Shown: piece by piece, positions 15,543 to 25,010 of the stretch
Layout: every line of letters begins with the position of its first letter
Numbering within the stretch: the stretch's first letter is position 1
Assembly (NCBI RefSeq): GCF_030814215.1
Contig: NZ_JAUSUT010000001.1
Coordinates: 6,076,001-6,140,000, forward strand
Length of the DNA: 64,000 nt
Source: Amycolatopsis thermophila
GTDB lineage: Bacteria > Actinomycetota > Actinomycetes > Mycobacteriales > Pseudonocardiaceae
Reading direction: 5' to 3'
The notes under the pieces: model-generated
What the model was told of the DNA's origin: nothing
Database searches by the model: none
Seen by the model: the letters and a program-made list of their open reading frames with translations, nothing else
Made by a program: the position numbers and the translations under genes

Positions 15543-16844
15543 GTGCTCGTCCAGGACGGCGTGAAACCCATCGTGCGGTGGGGCATCGGGCACGCGCTGC
15601 CGCGCACCGCGCTGCGCGCCGCCGCCCGCCGCGGTGACCTGCAGGCCCGGCTGGTGGCCCAGGCCGCGGTCTCCCCCACCGCCGCGCTGACCGGGCTGTT
15701 CGACGAGATCCGCGCCCACGGCCCGCTGTACAAGGGCTCCTTCGCCTACGTGACGACCAGCCACGCGGCGGTGCGGGAAGTGCTCACCAGCAACGACTTC
15801 CGGGCGGGGGTGGGCGCGGCCGCCGACGGCGTGCTGGCGCGGCTGTCCGAGTGGTCGGCCACCGACGTGCTGCACCCGATCGCGCCGCCGTCGCTGCTGG
15901 CGACCGAGCCGCCGGACCACACGCGGTACCGCAAGCTCGTCACGCGCGTGTTCACCGTGCGTGCGGTGGAGAACCTGCGCGAGCGCACCGAGCAGATCGC
16001 GCGGGACCTCCTCGACCGGCTCGACCCGTCCCGCCCGGTCGACCTCGTCGCGACCTACTGCGCGCTGCTGCCGGTCACCGTGATCGCCGAGATCCTCGGC
16101 GTGCCACCGGAACAGCGGCAGCGCGTGCTGGAGCTGGGCACGGCGGCCGCGCCGAGCCTCGACCTGGGCCTGCCGTGGCGGCGGTTCCGGGAGGTCGAGT
16201 CGGCGCTGGCCGCGTTCGACGCGTGGCTCGCCCGGCACCTGGACCACCTGCGCGCCCACCCCGGCGACAACCTGCTCAGCCAGCTGGTCGCGGCCCGCGA
16301 GGACGGTGTCGGGCTCACCGACCTGGAGTTGCGGGCGACCGCCGGGCTGGTGCTGGCCGCCGGGTTCGAGACGACGGTGAACCTGCTCGGCAACGGGATC
16401 ACCCTGCTGCACGACCACCCGGACCAGCTCGCCGCGCTGCGCGAGGACCCGTCACTGTGGCCCAACGCCGTCGACGAGATCCTCCGCGTCGACCCGCCGG
16501 TGCTGCTGACCGGGCGGACCTGCCTGCGCGACACCGAGGTGGGCGGGGTCCGGGTGCGCGAGGGCGCGGTGGTGACCACGATCCTGGCCGGCGCCAACCG
16601 GGACCCCGCGGTGTTCGCCGAGCCCTCACGGTTCGACGTGCGGCGCGCGAACGCCCGCGAGCACATCTCGTTCTCGGCCGGGCGGCACTACTGCCTGGGC
16701 GCCGCACTGGCACGCATGGAGGGCGAGGTGGGGCTGCGGACGCTGTTCGAGCGCCACCCGGAGCTGCGCCTGCTCCCCGGCGCGACGCGCCGCGACACCC
16801 GCATCCTGCGTGGCTTCGAACACCTGCCGGCCCGGTTGCGCTGA
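15543..16844 (+). CDS. Cytochrome P450
   Basis: Soluble haem monooxygenase of 433 residues, normal bacterial length. I-helix oxygen-activation motif AAGFETTVNLLGNG, K-helix EILR, and haem-binding loop FSAGRHYCLGAALAR with the axial cysteine. Early HTRYRKLVTRVFT is the C-helix haem contact. No ferredoxin or reductase gene lies nearby, so the redox partner is elsewhere. GTG 15543 has GGAGG seven bases upstream. Substrate unknown; the dedicated TetR suggests induction by a small hydrophobic ligand. Confidence 0.95.
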   Translation: MLVQDGVKPIVRWGIGHALPRTALRAAARRGDLQARLVAQAAVSPTAALTGLFDEIRAHGPLYKGSFAYVTTSHAAVREVLTSNDFRAGVGAAADGVLARLSEWSATDVLHPIAPPSLLATEPPDHTRYRKLVTRVFTVRAVENLRERTEQIARDLLDRLDPSRPVDLVATYCALLPVTVIAEILGVPPEQRQRVLELGTAAAPSLDLGLPWRRFREVESALAAFDAWLARHLDHLRAHPGDNLLSQLVAAREDGVGLTDLELRATAGLVLAAGFETTVNLLGNGITLLHDHPDQLAALREDPSLWPNAVDEILRVDPPVLLTGRTCLRDTEVGGVRVREGAVVTTILAGANRDPAVFAEPSRFDVRRANAREHISFSAGRHYCLGAALARMEGEVGLRTLFERHPELRLLPGATRRDTRILRGFEHLPARLR

Positions 16845-17018
16845 CCTCCCGCAGCGCCGCCGCGACGTCCGGGATGGTGCGCGCGGTGCCGGTTCGCCGC
16901 GCCGCACGTGAAACCCTGTTCGACCACGACACCACCGGGTGCCGGCACCCCATCGGGCCATCGCGGAGCGCGCCGCCCGCGAGCCGGGCACAGTGGGAGC
17001 GTGCCACGACGAGGATCT

Positions 17019-18518
17019 GTGACCCACGACCCGGTCGTCCGATTCGGACCCTACTCGGCCCGGGGCCGCACCGAGGACGGCGTCGCGGTGTTCCGGGGCG
17101 TCCCCTACGCGGCGGGCCCGGTCGGCCGGAACCGCTTCGGTGCACCGGAACCGGCGCTGTGGACGGGCGAGTTCGACGCCCGCGAACCCGGCCCGACCGC
17201 ACCGCAGGGCGGCACCGCCCGGCCCGGCGTGCCCGACCTGACCCCGATCCTCGGCCCGGGATGGGTGCGCGGCGCCGACTACCTGAACCTCGACGTCTGG
17301 ACACCCGACCCCGGCGCCGGCGGGCTTCCGGTCATGGTGTTCCTCCACGGCGGCGCGTTCGTCGGCGGCGCGGGCAGCGCGCCGGGCTACGACGGGACCC
17401 GCTTCGCCGAGGACGGGATCGTGCTGGTGACCGTCAACTACCGTCTCGGGGTGCCCGGGTTCCTGAGCCTGCCCGGAGCCCCGGACAACCGCGGGCTGCG
17501 CGACCAGATCGCGGCCCTGCGGTGGGTCCAGGAGCACATCGCGGCCTTCGGCGGCGATCCCGGCAACGTCACCGTCTTCGGCGAGTCCGCCGGTGCGCTC
17601 AGCGTCGGCGCACTGCTCGCCGCGGCGCCGGCGGGACTGTTCCGGCGCGCGATCAGCCAGAGCGGCGGCGCCTCCCACGCGCTGACCCCCGCCCAGGCCG
17701 AGGTCGTCACCACGGCGGTCGCCCGGCACCTGGGCGTCCCGGCCACCGTGGACGGCTTCGCCGGCATCGCCGACGACCGGTTCGTCGACGTGCTGGGGCG
17801 GCTCGCCGCCGAACCGGTGGACCTGTCCGTGGCGGGGCAGCGGGATCCGTTGATGGGCCTGAGCAAACTCGGCCCGGTGCTCGACGGCGACCTGCTCGCC
17901 GAACAGCCCGTCGACGCCGTGCGGGCCGGCGCGGCGGACGAGATCGACCTGCTCGTGGGCAGCAACAGCGACGAGATGAACCTCTACCTCGTCGCCCTGC
18001 CCGCGCCACCGGTCACCGGACCCGCGCTGCGCGCCGCGGTCTCGGCGCTGCACCCGGATCCGGACGGGCTCATCGGCGCCTACCGCACCGCACGCGGTCT
18101 GGACGACCCCGGCGAGCTGTACTCGGCGATCGGCACCGACTACCTGTTCGCCGTCCCCACCGCCCGTCTGGCCGACGCGCACGCCACGCACTCCGCGGGC
18201 ACCTGGCGCTACGAGTTCACCTGGCGCTCCCCCGCCTTCGGCGGACGGCTCGGCGCCTGCCACGGGCTCGAGCTGCCGTTCGTGTTCGACCTGCTCGGCC
18301 GGGTCGACTTCGGGGTGCTCGGCGTCTCCGCCGACGAGCCCACCCGGGAGCTGGCGCGGAAGGTGCACGCCGCGTGGGTCGCCTTCGCCCGCGACGGCGA
18401 CCCGGGCTGGCCCCGGTACGCGCCGGGCGCGCCGGTGGTGCAGCGGATTGGTCCGGAGTGGACGGACACCACCGGTGCCGACGGCCCGGAACGGGAGCTC
18501 TGGCGGGACGTGCGCTGA
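17019..18518 (+). CDS. Type B carboxylesterase
   Basis: Alpha/beta-hydrolase of 499 residues that should hydrolyse carboxylic esters. Conserved elements: FRGVPYAAGP near the N-terminus, oxyanion-hole HGGAF, nucleophile elbow FGESAGALS (catalytic Ser), acidic residue near SNSDEMN, and catalytic His in ACHGLELPFVF. No signal peptide, so cytoplasmic. GTG 17019 with GAGGA upstream is taken as start; the longer frame adds a low-complexity lead. Sits behind the P450 but 174 nt away, so co-transcription is uncertain. Confidence 0.92.
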   Translation: MTHDPVVRFGPYSARGRTEDGVAVFRGVPYAAGPVGRNRFGAPEPALWTGEFDAREPGPTAPQGGTARPGVPDLTPILGPGWVRGADYLNLDVWTPDPGAGGLPVMVFLHGGAFVGGAGSAPGYDGTRFAEDGIVLVTVNYRLGVPGFLSLPGAPDNRGLRDQIAALRWVQEHIAAFGGDPGNVTVFGESAGALSVGALLAAAPAGLFRRAISQSGGASHALTPAQAEVVTTAVARHLGVPATVDGFAGIADDRFVDVLGRLAAEPVDLSVAGQRDPLMGLSKLGPVLDGDLLAEQPVDAVRAGAADEIDLLVGSNSDEMNLYLVALPAPPVTGPALRAAVSALHPDPDGLIGAYRTARGLDDPGELYSAIGTDYLFAVPTARLADAHATHSAGTWRYEFTWRSPAFGGRLGACHGLELPFVFDLLGRVDFGVLGVSADEPTRELARKVHAAWVAFARDGDPGWPRYAPGAPVVQRIGPEWTDTTGADGPERELWRDVR

Positions 18519-18570
18519 ACGGCGCGGCCGGTCCGCCGCACCACCCGCCGGTCGCGCGTCCCGGCGGCGG

Positions 18571-18954
18571 TCACCAACACGCCACCGTCCGGCCGGGATG
18601 CTCCTGCGCGTACCGGGAGACGGCGGCGCACTCGCCGACGTAGTCGCGGTAATCCGACGGAGTGCCGATCGGCCGGCCGGCCTCCGCCTCGGCGTACACG
18701 CCGGGTGCCAGCATGATCACCGGGTCGCCGGAGAGCCGGGCGGCGGTGCGCGGGTCGAGCGTGCTCTTCATCGCGAACCGGGGGTACTCGCTGTCCGGCG
18801 CGCGGAGGATCGGATGCGTCAACCGCGTCCCCTGCGGGGACGACGCTGGCGCGTCCCGCCCCGTGCCGGCCAGGTGGACCCCGCCGGCGATCACCGTCGC
18901 GGCCGCCGCCGCGACGACCACCAACCCGGCGATCTCCCGCCTGCCCAGTCGCAT
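18571..18954 (-). CDS. Hypothetical membrane-anchored protein
   Basis: Protein of 127 residues with a short basic start, one hydrophobic helix (IAGLVVVAAAAATVIAGGV) and an exported tail of about 95 residues containing two cysteines (GECAAVS and TVACW at the end), which could form a disulfide. Family not recognised. ATG 18954 is preferred over the earlier ATG because the membrane helix follows at once. Confidence 0.6.
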   Translation of the reverse strand: MRLGRREIAGLVVVAAAAATVIAGGVHLAGTGRDAPASSPQGTRLTHPILRAPDSEYPRFAMKSTLDPRTAARLSGDPVIMLAPGVYAEAEAGRPIGTPSDYRDYVGECAAVSRYAQEHPGRTVACW

Positions 18955-19033
18955 CCGGTCCCCCTGTCGTCGCAACGGGATCATCGCCGCGAAGGGCGCG
19001 CCGTTACGCGGCTCGCCCGGGACAGCGCCCGGT

Positions 19034-19765
19034 TCAGCGAAGACGGCGGACCTCGAGCCGCTCCTCGACCGCGGTTCCGTCCGGGCCGCGGCGCACGTGG
19101 TAAGCGCCGGCCCGGTCGCGCTCGGCGAGCGCCTCGGCCATCTCGGTGCCGCGGTAGAGCAGACCCGCGCCGTCGTCGGTGGCGTACCCCGGCGGCAGCG
19201 TGCCGTCCGCGATCAGCGACTGGAACAGCGGCCGTCGCGCGGGTTCGCTGTCGTAGTGCACCCCGTTGGACCACGGGAGCAGGCCCAGACCATCGGTGAC
19301 CGGCCGCAGCTCGGGGCCGAAGGAGTCGGTGGTGCCGCCCGCGTGCCAGCAGATCGACCCCGCCGACACGCCGGTGAGCACCACGCCCGCCTGCCACGCC
19401 TCGCGCATCACGGTGTCCAGGCCGTGCAGGCGCCACAGGGCCAGCAGCCCGGCGACGCTGCCGCCCCACACCCAGATCACGTCCTGGGACAACAAGTGCT
19501 CGCGCGGGTCGGGCACGTTCGGCATGGGCAGCACCGCGAGGTGGCTGCCGGCCCAGCCCTCCCGCCACGCGTTGTCGTAGAACGTGGCGGTCAGGCGGTG
19601 GTCGTCGCCGCACGCGGTGCCGAGGAAGCACACGCGCGGCGCCCGCCCGGTGACCCCGGCGAGCTCGACGGCGTGCCGGGTCAGGGCGCCGACCTCCCAG
19701 TCCAGCCGTGCCGAGGCACGGATACCGCCGGAGGTCGCGAGGATCGTGGGAACGTCTGCGGGCAC
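19034..19765 (-). CDS. Peptidase S51 family protein (peptidase E/cyanophycinase-like)
   Basis: Cytoplasmic serine peptidase-like protein of 243 residues. The nucleophile motif GVSAGSICW (Ser in G-x-S-A-G) follows an IWVWGGSVAGLLALWR strand, and LGTACGDD lies in the N-terminal Rossmann-like half, all typical of S51. The family includes Asp-dipeptidase E and cyanophycinase; substrate here is unknown. Starts at GTG and is divergent from the GntR gene, with a palindrome between them. Confidence 0.88.
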   Translation of the reverse strand: MPADVPTILATSGGIRASARLDWEVGALTRHAVELAGVTGRAPRVCFLGTACGDDHRLTATFYDNAWREGWAGSHLAVLPMPNVPDPREHLLSQDVIWVWGGSVAGLLALWRLHGLDTVMREAWQAGVVLTGVSAGSICWHAGGTTDSFGPELRPVTDGLGLLPWSNGVHYDSEPARRPLFQSLIADGTLPPGYATDDGAGLLYRGTEMAEALAERDRAGAYHVRRGPDGTAVEERLEVRRLR

Positions 19766-19781
19766 GGTCGTGAGCCTAGTC

Positions 19782-19816
19782 TCGACAGGTTCTGCATGCA
19801 GTGTATACAGTGCATG
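19782..19816 (+). promoter_or_regulatory. Leaderless promoter with embedded GntR operator
   Basis: TCGACA, 16-nt spacer, TATACA (19804-19809), ending 9 nt before the GTG start. The -10 lies inside a 22-bp near-perfect palindrome, CATGCAGTGTA/TACAGTGCATG (19795-19816, one mismatched pair), the shape of a FadR/GntR-family site. Binding would shut off the GntR-OsmC operon and possibly the divergent peptidase. Confidence 0.65.
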
Positions 19817-19818
19817 TC

Positions 19819-20448
19819 GTGAGGACGACGTACGACCGGGTGCGCGAGCTGATCGTCGGCGGCGCCTTCCCGCCCGGACAGCGGCTCACCGAGGTCGGCC
19901 TGTCCCAGCGGCTCGACGTGAGCCGCACGCCGGTGCGGGAAGCACTGCGGCAGCTGGAAAGCGACGGGCTCGTCGAAAGCGGGCAGCGCGGGGTCACCGT
20001 GGTGCGGCTGGGCCGCGCCGCCCTGCGCGAGGCCTACCTCGTGCGCGCCTCGCTGGAAGCGCTCACCGCCGACCTCTGCGCGCAACGCCAGCAGGCCGGT
20101 GAGATCGCCCCGGCCGCGCTCACCCGGCTGGAACGGCACGCCGACGACGCCGACCGGGCCACCCGCGCCGGCGACCTGCCCGCCGGCGTGCGGCACAACC
20201 GCGAGTTCCACCGGCACATCGCGGTCCTCGCCGGCAACGAGCTGGCGCTGGGCTTCCTCGACCGGGTGTGGGACCGGATCGTGGTGTCCACCCGGGATTC
20301 GCTGACCGCCACCGGCCGCACCGGGCAGGTCGACGACGAGCACCGCCGCCTCCTCGCCGCCATCCGCGCCGGCGACGGCACCACGGCCGCGGACCTGGCC
20401 CGCGCCCACGTCCGGCACACCCTGTCCACCCTGCACGAAGGAGAATGA
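19819..20448 (+). CDS. GntR-family regulator (FCD subfamily)
   Basis: Regulator of 209 residues: winged helix with GQRLTEVGLSQRLDVSRTPV and REALRQLESDGL, then an all-helical FCD ligand-binding domain with the metal-type histidines RHNREFHRHIA. The GTG at 19819 is chosen because the earlier in-frame starts fall inside the promoter and operator. Its stop overlaps the OsmC start, so the two are one operon, and the palindrome in front implies autoregulation. Confidence 0.9.
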   Translation: MRTTYDRVRELIVGGAFPPGQRLTEVGLSQRLDVSRTPVREALRQLESDGLVESGQRGVTVVRLGRAALREAYLVRASLEALTADLCAQRQQAGEIAPAALTRLERHADDADRATRAGDLPAGVRHNREFHRHIAVLAGNELALGFLDRVWDRIVVSTRDSLTATGRTGQVDDEHRRLLAAIRAGDGTTAADLARAHVRHTLSTLHEGE

Positions 20449-20909
20449 TGGGCAAGGAACACGGCTACCGGGTGACCGTCGCCTGGAGCGGCACCACCGG
20501 CGACGGCTACCGCGGCTACGACCGCGCCCACGACGTCACCGCCGAGGGCAAGCCGCCGATCGCGGCGACCGCGGACCCGGCCTTCCTCGGCGACCCGGCG
20601 CGGTGGAACCCGGAAGAGCTGCTGCTCGCCTCGCTGTCCCAATGCCACCTGCTGACCTACCTGGCGCTGTGCGCGCGCCACGGCATCACCGTGACCGCCT
20701 ACCGCGACAACGCCACCGGCCGCATGGCCGAAACCCCGGGCGGCGGCGGCCACTTCACCGAGGCGACGCTCAACCCCGAGGTCACCGTGTCCGAGGAGGG
20801 CATGGCCGGGCGGGCCGCCGACCTGCACCACCAGGCCCACGAACTGTGCTTCATCGCGAACTCGGTGAACTTCCCCGTCCACCACCAGCCCACCATCCAC
20901 ATCGGATAG
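20448..20909 (+). CDS. OsmC/Ohr-family peroxiredoxin-like protein
   Basis: Protein of 153 residues. The family's peroxide-reactive helix is LLLASLSQCHLLTYLALC with the peroxidatic cysteine, and the second cysteine is in HELCFIANSV. Expected to reduce organic hydroperoxides. ATG 20448 overlaps the GntR stop (ATGA-type, 1 nt) with GAAGGAGA as ribosome binding site. Its stop codon is immediately followed by the stop of the opposite-strand hydrolase with no base between. Confidence 0.9.
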   Translation: MGKEHGYRVTVAWSGTTGDGYRGYDRAHDVTAEGKPPIAATADPAFLGDPARWNPEELLLASLSQCHLLTYLALCARHGITVTAYRDNATGRMAETPGGGGHFTEATLNPEVTVSEEGMAGRAADLHHQAHELCFIANSVNFPVHHQPTIHIG

Positions 20910-21608
20910 TCAGGAACGCAGCGCCGCCACGATCGCGGCGCCCAGGTCCGCGGGCCGGGTGAACTGGGGCCAGTGCCCGGTGGGCAGGTCGACCAGGTCG
21001 ACGTCGCGCATCGCGGCCAGTTCCCGCACGTACGGGTGACCGGCGGCGATCAGGTCGCGGACCTGCGCGGCCGGCATGGCCGAGCAGATCACGGTGGCCG
21101 GCACCGCGCGCCGTCGCTCGTCGGACAGCTCGATCGGCTCGCGCGTCACCGCGGCGGGCTCCGGCACCGCCTCGGCGCGCATCCGCTCCCGCAGCTCGGC
21201 GGTCAGGCCGGTCAGGTCCGCCTCCTCGAAGAACGACCAGTCCGGCAACGGCGCGTCACCGCCCACCGCGGGCAACGCGTCGTTGACCGACGCGCCGCTG
21301 ACCAGGGGGCCGGCGTCGACGAACACGATCCGCGCCACCCGGTCCGGCCGCGCGTCGACGGCGGCGTAGGCGATCGGCCCGCCGCCGGAATGCCCGACGA
21401 GCGCCACGGGCTCGCGCTCGGCGTCGACGGCCGCCACCACGGCGGCGATGTGCTCGCGCACGCCGATGCCGGTCCGGTCCGCGCTGGCGGACTCGAGGCC
21501 GGGCAGGGTCAGGGCACGCACGGTGTGGCCGGCCGCGGTCAGCACCGGCTCGACGTCGCGCCACGAGGACGCGCCGAGCCAGAACCCGGGCACCAGGATC
21601 ACGATCAC
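20910..21608 (-). CDS. Alpha/beta-fold hydrolase
   Basis: Hydrolase of 232 residues with a strand-loop PGFWLGASSW start, nucleophile elbow VGHSGGGP, acidic FVDAGP strand, and the C-terminal histidine in PTGHWPQFTRP. The LGASSWRDVEP and GHWPQF pattern resembles plant-type esterase/HNL-like hydrolases. Substrate unknown. Starts at GTG 21608. Confidence 0.88.
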   Translation of the reverse strand: MIVILVPGFWLGASSWRDVEPVLTAAGHTVRALTLPGLESASADRTGIGVREHIAAVVAAVDAEREPVALVGHSGGGPIAYAAVDARPDRVARIVFVDAGPLVSGASVNDALPAVGGDAPLPDWSFFEEADLTGLTAELRERMRAEAVPEPAAVTREPIELSDERRRAVPATVICSAMPAAQVRDLIAAGHPYVRELAAMRDVDLVDLPTGHWPQFTRPADLGAAIVAALRS

Positions 21609-21853
21609 GCCTCGACCCTACGGCCTCAGGGCTGTCCCGGACACCGGTTCCGCCCGGCTCGTCCTGATCTGGGCGCACCGCCGCTGCGGCCGCCAGGGCA
21701 AGCTCGCGCCCAAGGCGGTGTCGACGGCCTGGTGTGCCCCGGTGGAAGGCATTAGGTCCGAAGTGGACGACGCCGGGGCGTCCGACTGGTCCGGCGCCCC
21801 GTCGGCGAGCGTGTCAGCTGGTGGGGCAGCAGGTGTCGGCTAGTGTCGGTGTA

Positions 21854-22555
21854 GTGCGCGAACGAGGGCGGAGCAACCGACGGGTCGTCCACGAGACCCT
21901 GCGGCGGCAGGTGCTGACGCTTCAGCTGAGGCCGGGCGCGGCGTTGTCGGAGAACGAGCTGGCCGCGGCGCTGGGCGTGAGCCGCACTCCGGTGCGGGAG
22001 AGCCTGATCCTGCTCGCCGAGGAGGGCCTGGTGCAGGTGCTCCCGCAGGTGGGCTCGTTCGTGTCGCGGGTGGACATCCAGCGGGTGGCCGACGCGCAGT
22101 TCCTGCGGGAGGCGGTCGAGCTCGCGGCACTGGAGGACCTGCCGCCGGAGCTGGACGCGGGCGTGGTGCGCGAGCTGGAGGCGAACCTGGCACGGCAGCG
22201 GGAGCCGGAGATCGACCTGGAGGAGTTCTTCGCGCTCGACGAGGAGTTCCACCGCGGGCTGCTGACGCTCAGCGGGCACGGAAACGCCTGGCCCACGGTC
22301 GTCTCGGCGAAGGGGCACCTCGACCGGGCCCGGCGGCTGGGTCTGTCCGAAGCGAACTCGCCCGCGGTGTTCGCGGGGCAACACGTGGCGATCCTGCGGG
22401 CGGTGACCGGGGGCGACGTGGCGCTGGCGCGCTCGACGATGCGGGCCCACCTGCGCGAGGTGTTCGCCGACATCGAGCGGATTCGCGAGGGGAAGCCGGA
22501 GTTGTTCGCGTCCGACAGCGCGGCGCCGAACTGCCCGGGCGCGCCCGACGGCTAG
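21854..22555 (+). CDS. GntR-family regulator (FadR/FCD subfamily)
   Basis: Regulator of 233 residues with DNA-binding ENELAAALGVSRTPVRESL and VGSFVSRVDIQRV wing, followed by an FCD domain (DEEFHRGLL, HVAILRAV). GTG 21854 is taken as start since upstream codons are low complexity; TAGTGT 8 nt before suggests a leaderless transcript. Target unknown; the convergent ROK repressor and the sugar genes beyond it are neighbours but not in its operon. Confidence 0.88.
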   Translation: MRERGRSNRRVVHETLRRQVLTLQLRPGAALSENELAAALGVSRTPVRESLILLAEEGLVQVLPQVGSFVSRVDIQRVADAQFLREAVELAALEDLPPELDAGVVRELEANLARQREPEIDLEEFFALDEEFHRGLLTLSGHGNAWPTVVSAKGHLDRARRLGLSEANSPAVFAGQHVAILRAVTGGDVALARSTMRAHLREVFADIERIREGKPELFASDSAAPNCPGAPDG

Positions 22556-23694
22556 CCCTCGATCCAGGCGAGCGGGTCCGCGATCACCCGCGCGATCACG
22601 CTCCCCGCCGCGCCGCGCAGCGCCGCGTCCGGGCCGAGCTTCGTGGGCCGCAGCGTGACACCCGGCGCCAGGCGCTCCACCACCCGGTTCCGGAACTCCG
22701 CACCGTAGGCGACGAGCCGGCCGCCGAGCACGATCGTGTCCGGCGCCAGCAGTGCGCGCACCGGCACCAAGGCGCCGGCCAGCGCCTCGGCCGCCCGCTC
22801 CACCGCCCGCAGCGCCGCCGGGTCCCCGGTGCGCGCCCGGGCGGCCACCGGCTCCTCGGCGCCCAGCAGCCGCGAACCGCCGTCGTCCGGCACACCGGCG
22901 GCCGCGGCCATCGCCGCGCGGCCCGCGTACAGCTCCAGGCAACCCCGTCCGCCGCACGCGCACGGCTCGCCCCGGCGCCGCACCGGCACGTGCCCCAGCT
23001 CGCCGGGCAGCGAGGCCGCCGGGTTGAGCGGCGCCAGCCCGATCACCTCCTCGCCGCCCAGGTACCACCAGTCCCGCGCCGCCCCGGCCTGGTACTCCGC
23101 CAGCGCCGCGCACGCCACCTCCCCGGAGACCAGCACGTCCAGCCCGTGCAGGTCCAGTGCCCGCAGTTCCCCCGCGACCAGCGCCCGCACGTCGACGTCC
23201 CGCCAGTTCAGCGGCAACGCCGACGCCACCCCGCCGGACACCGTGCCGCCGACCGCAACCCCCACCCCCGCCACCAGCCGGCCGGCCGTGGTCGCCTCGT
23301 CGAACAGCCGCCGCAGCACCGGCCGCGCCGCCCGCACCCCGTCCCCGGGCGCGGCCCCGGCCACGTCGAACCGCCGCAACTGCCGGGCCACCGGCCGGCC
23401 GGACAGGTCGAGGATCACCCCCGCGATGTGCCCGGCGGCGAACTGCAGCCCCAGCGCGACCGGCCCGTAGGGGTCGAGCACCAGCCGCCCCGCCGGTCGT
23501 CCCGGCGCGTGCCCCGGCTCCGGCCCCAGGTCCCGCACGAGCTCCGCCGCGGTCAGCTCGGCCACCAGGCTCGACACCGTCGCCTTCGTCAACCCGGTCC
23601 GCCGCGCCAGCTCGACCCGCGACACCGGCGCGTCCCGCGCGACCAGCTCCATGACCAGCGCGACGTTGTGCCGCCGCATCGCCTGCGCACCCAT
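22552..23694 (-). CDS. ROK-family transcriptional repressor
   Basis: Sugar-responsive repressor of 380 residues: N-terminal winged helix (SRVELARRTGLTKATVSSLV) followed by a ROK sugar-kinase-like fold with the zinc signature CACGGRGCLELYAG and glucose-type loop PGELGHVPV. Divergent from the sugar ABC ATPase gene, with a perfect AATTG-AC-CAATT palindrome between the two, so it likely represses that gene and itself. Its stop codon overlaps that of the convergent GntR gene (shared CTAG). ATG 23694 chosen; GTG 23703 possible. Confidence 0.88.
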   Translation of the reverse strand: MGAQAMRRHNVALVMELVARDAPVSRVELARRTGLTKATVSSLVAELTAAELVRDLGPEPGHAPGRPAGRLVLDPYGPVALGLQFAAGHIAGVILDLSGRPVARQLRRFDVAGAAPGDGVRAARPVLRRLFDEATTAGRLVAGVGVAVGGTVSGGVASALPLNWRDVDVRALVAGELRALDLHGLDVLVSGEVACAALAEYQAGAARDWWYLGGEEVIGLAPLNPAASLPGELGHVPVRRRGEPCACGGRGCLELYAGRAAMAAAAGVPDDGGSRLLGAEEPVAARARTGDPAALRAVERAAEALAGALVPVRALLAPDTIVLGGRLVAYGAEFRNRVVERLAPGVTLRPTKLGPDAALRGAAGSVIARVIADPLAWIEG

Positions 23695-23719
23695 CGCTTC
23701 CACATTCGTCAGTTTAGTG

Positions 23720-23731
23720 AATTGACCAATT
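23720..23731. promoter_or_regulatory. Putative ROK operator
   Basis: Perfect AATTG-AC-CAATT palindrome in the AT-rich divergent gap between the ROK repressor and the ABC ATPase, an unusual AT-rich patch in this DNA. Confidence 0.55.
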
Positions 23732-23796
23732 ATGGCGAGGTCCCGTCCGGCGGGGATAGACAGGCGGGGACGACGACGTGACGAAAGGGCGGTCTC

Positions 23797-24903
<1,107 letters not shown>

Positions 24904-24920
24904 CACCCAGCACGCACGGA

Positions 24921-24950
24921 GGGGGCGGGTGGCGCGAGCCGCCCGCCCCC
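24921..24950 (+). terminator. Terminator of the sugar ABC ATPase gene
   Basis: Thirteen-pair GC stem (GGGGGCGGGTGGC with GCCGCCCGCCCCC) and GCGA loop, 17 nt after the stop, directly before the xylA promoter. Confidence 0.75.
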
Positions 24951-25002
24951 TTGACTGTTCCCACCGCCGCTAATAAGTTACTCCGCAAAACAAAACGCGG
25001 AG
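24951..25002 (+). promoter_or_regulatory. xylA promoter and leader hairpin
   Basis: TTGACT (24951), 17-nt spacer, TAAGTT (24974-24979). The short leader contains CTCCGC and GCGGAG arms 10 nt apart (24981-25002); the second arm overlaps the GGAGGAG ribosome binding site, so the hairpin could damp translation. Confidence 0.5.
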
Positions 25003-25010
25003 GAGCTGCG

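Noticed and set aside
14235..16418. Minus-strand frame of 727 codons spanning the GNAT, TetR and P450 regions
   Set aside because: Only its last 178 codons are a real gene (GNAT). The rest lies opposite the P450 and across the TetR gene in another frame and has no family pattern.
15851..18643. 930-codon plus-strand frame across P450 and esterase
   Set aside because: Arg/Ala/Pro/Gly-rich shadow of two well-supported genes in another frame.
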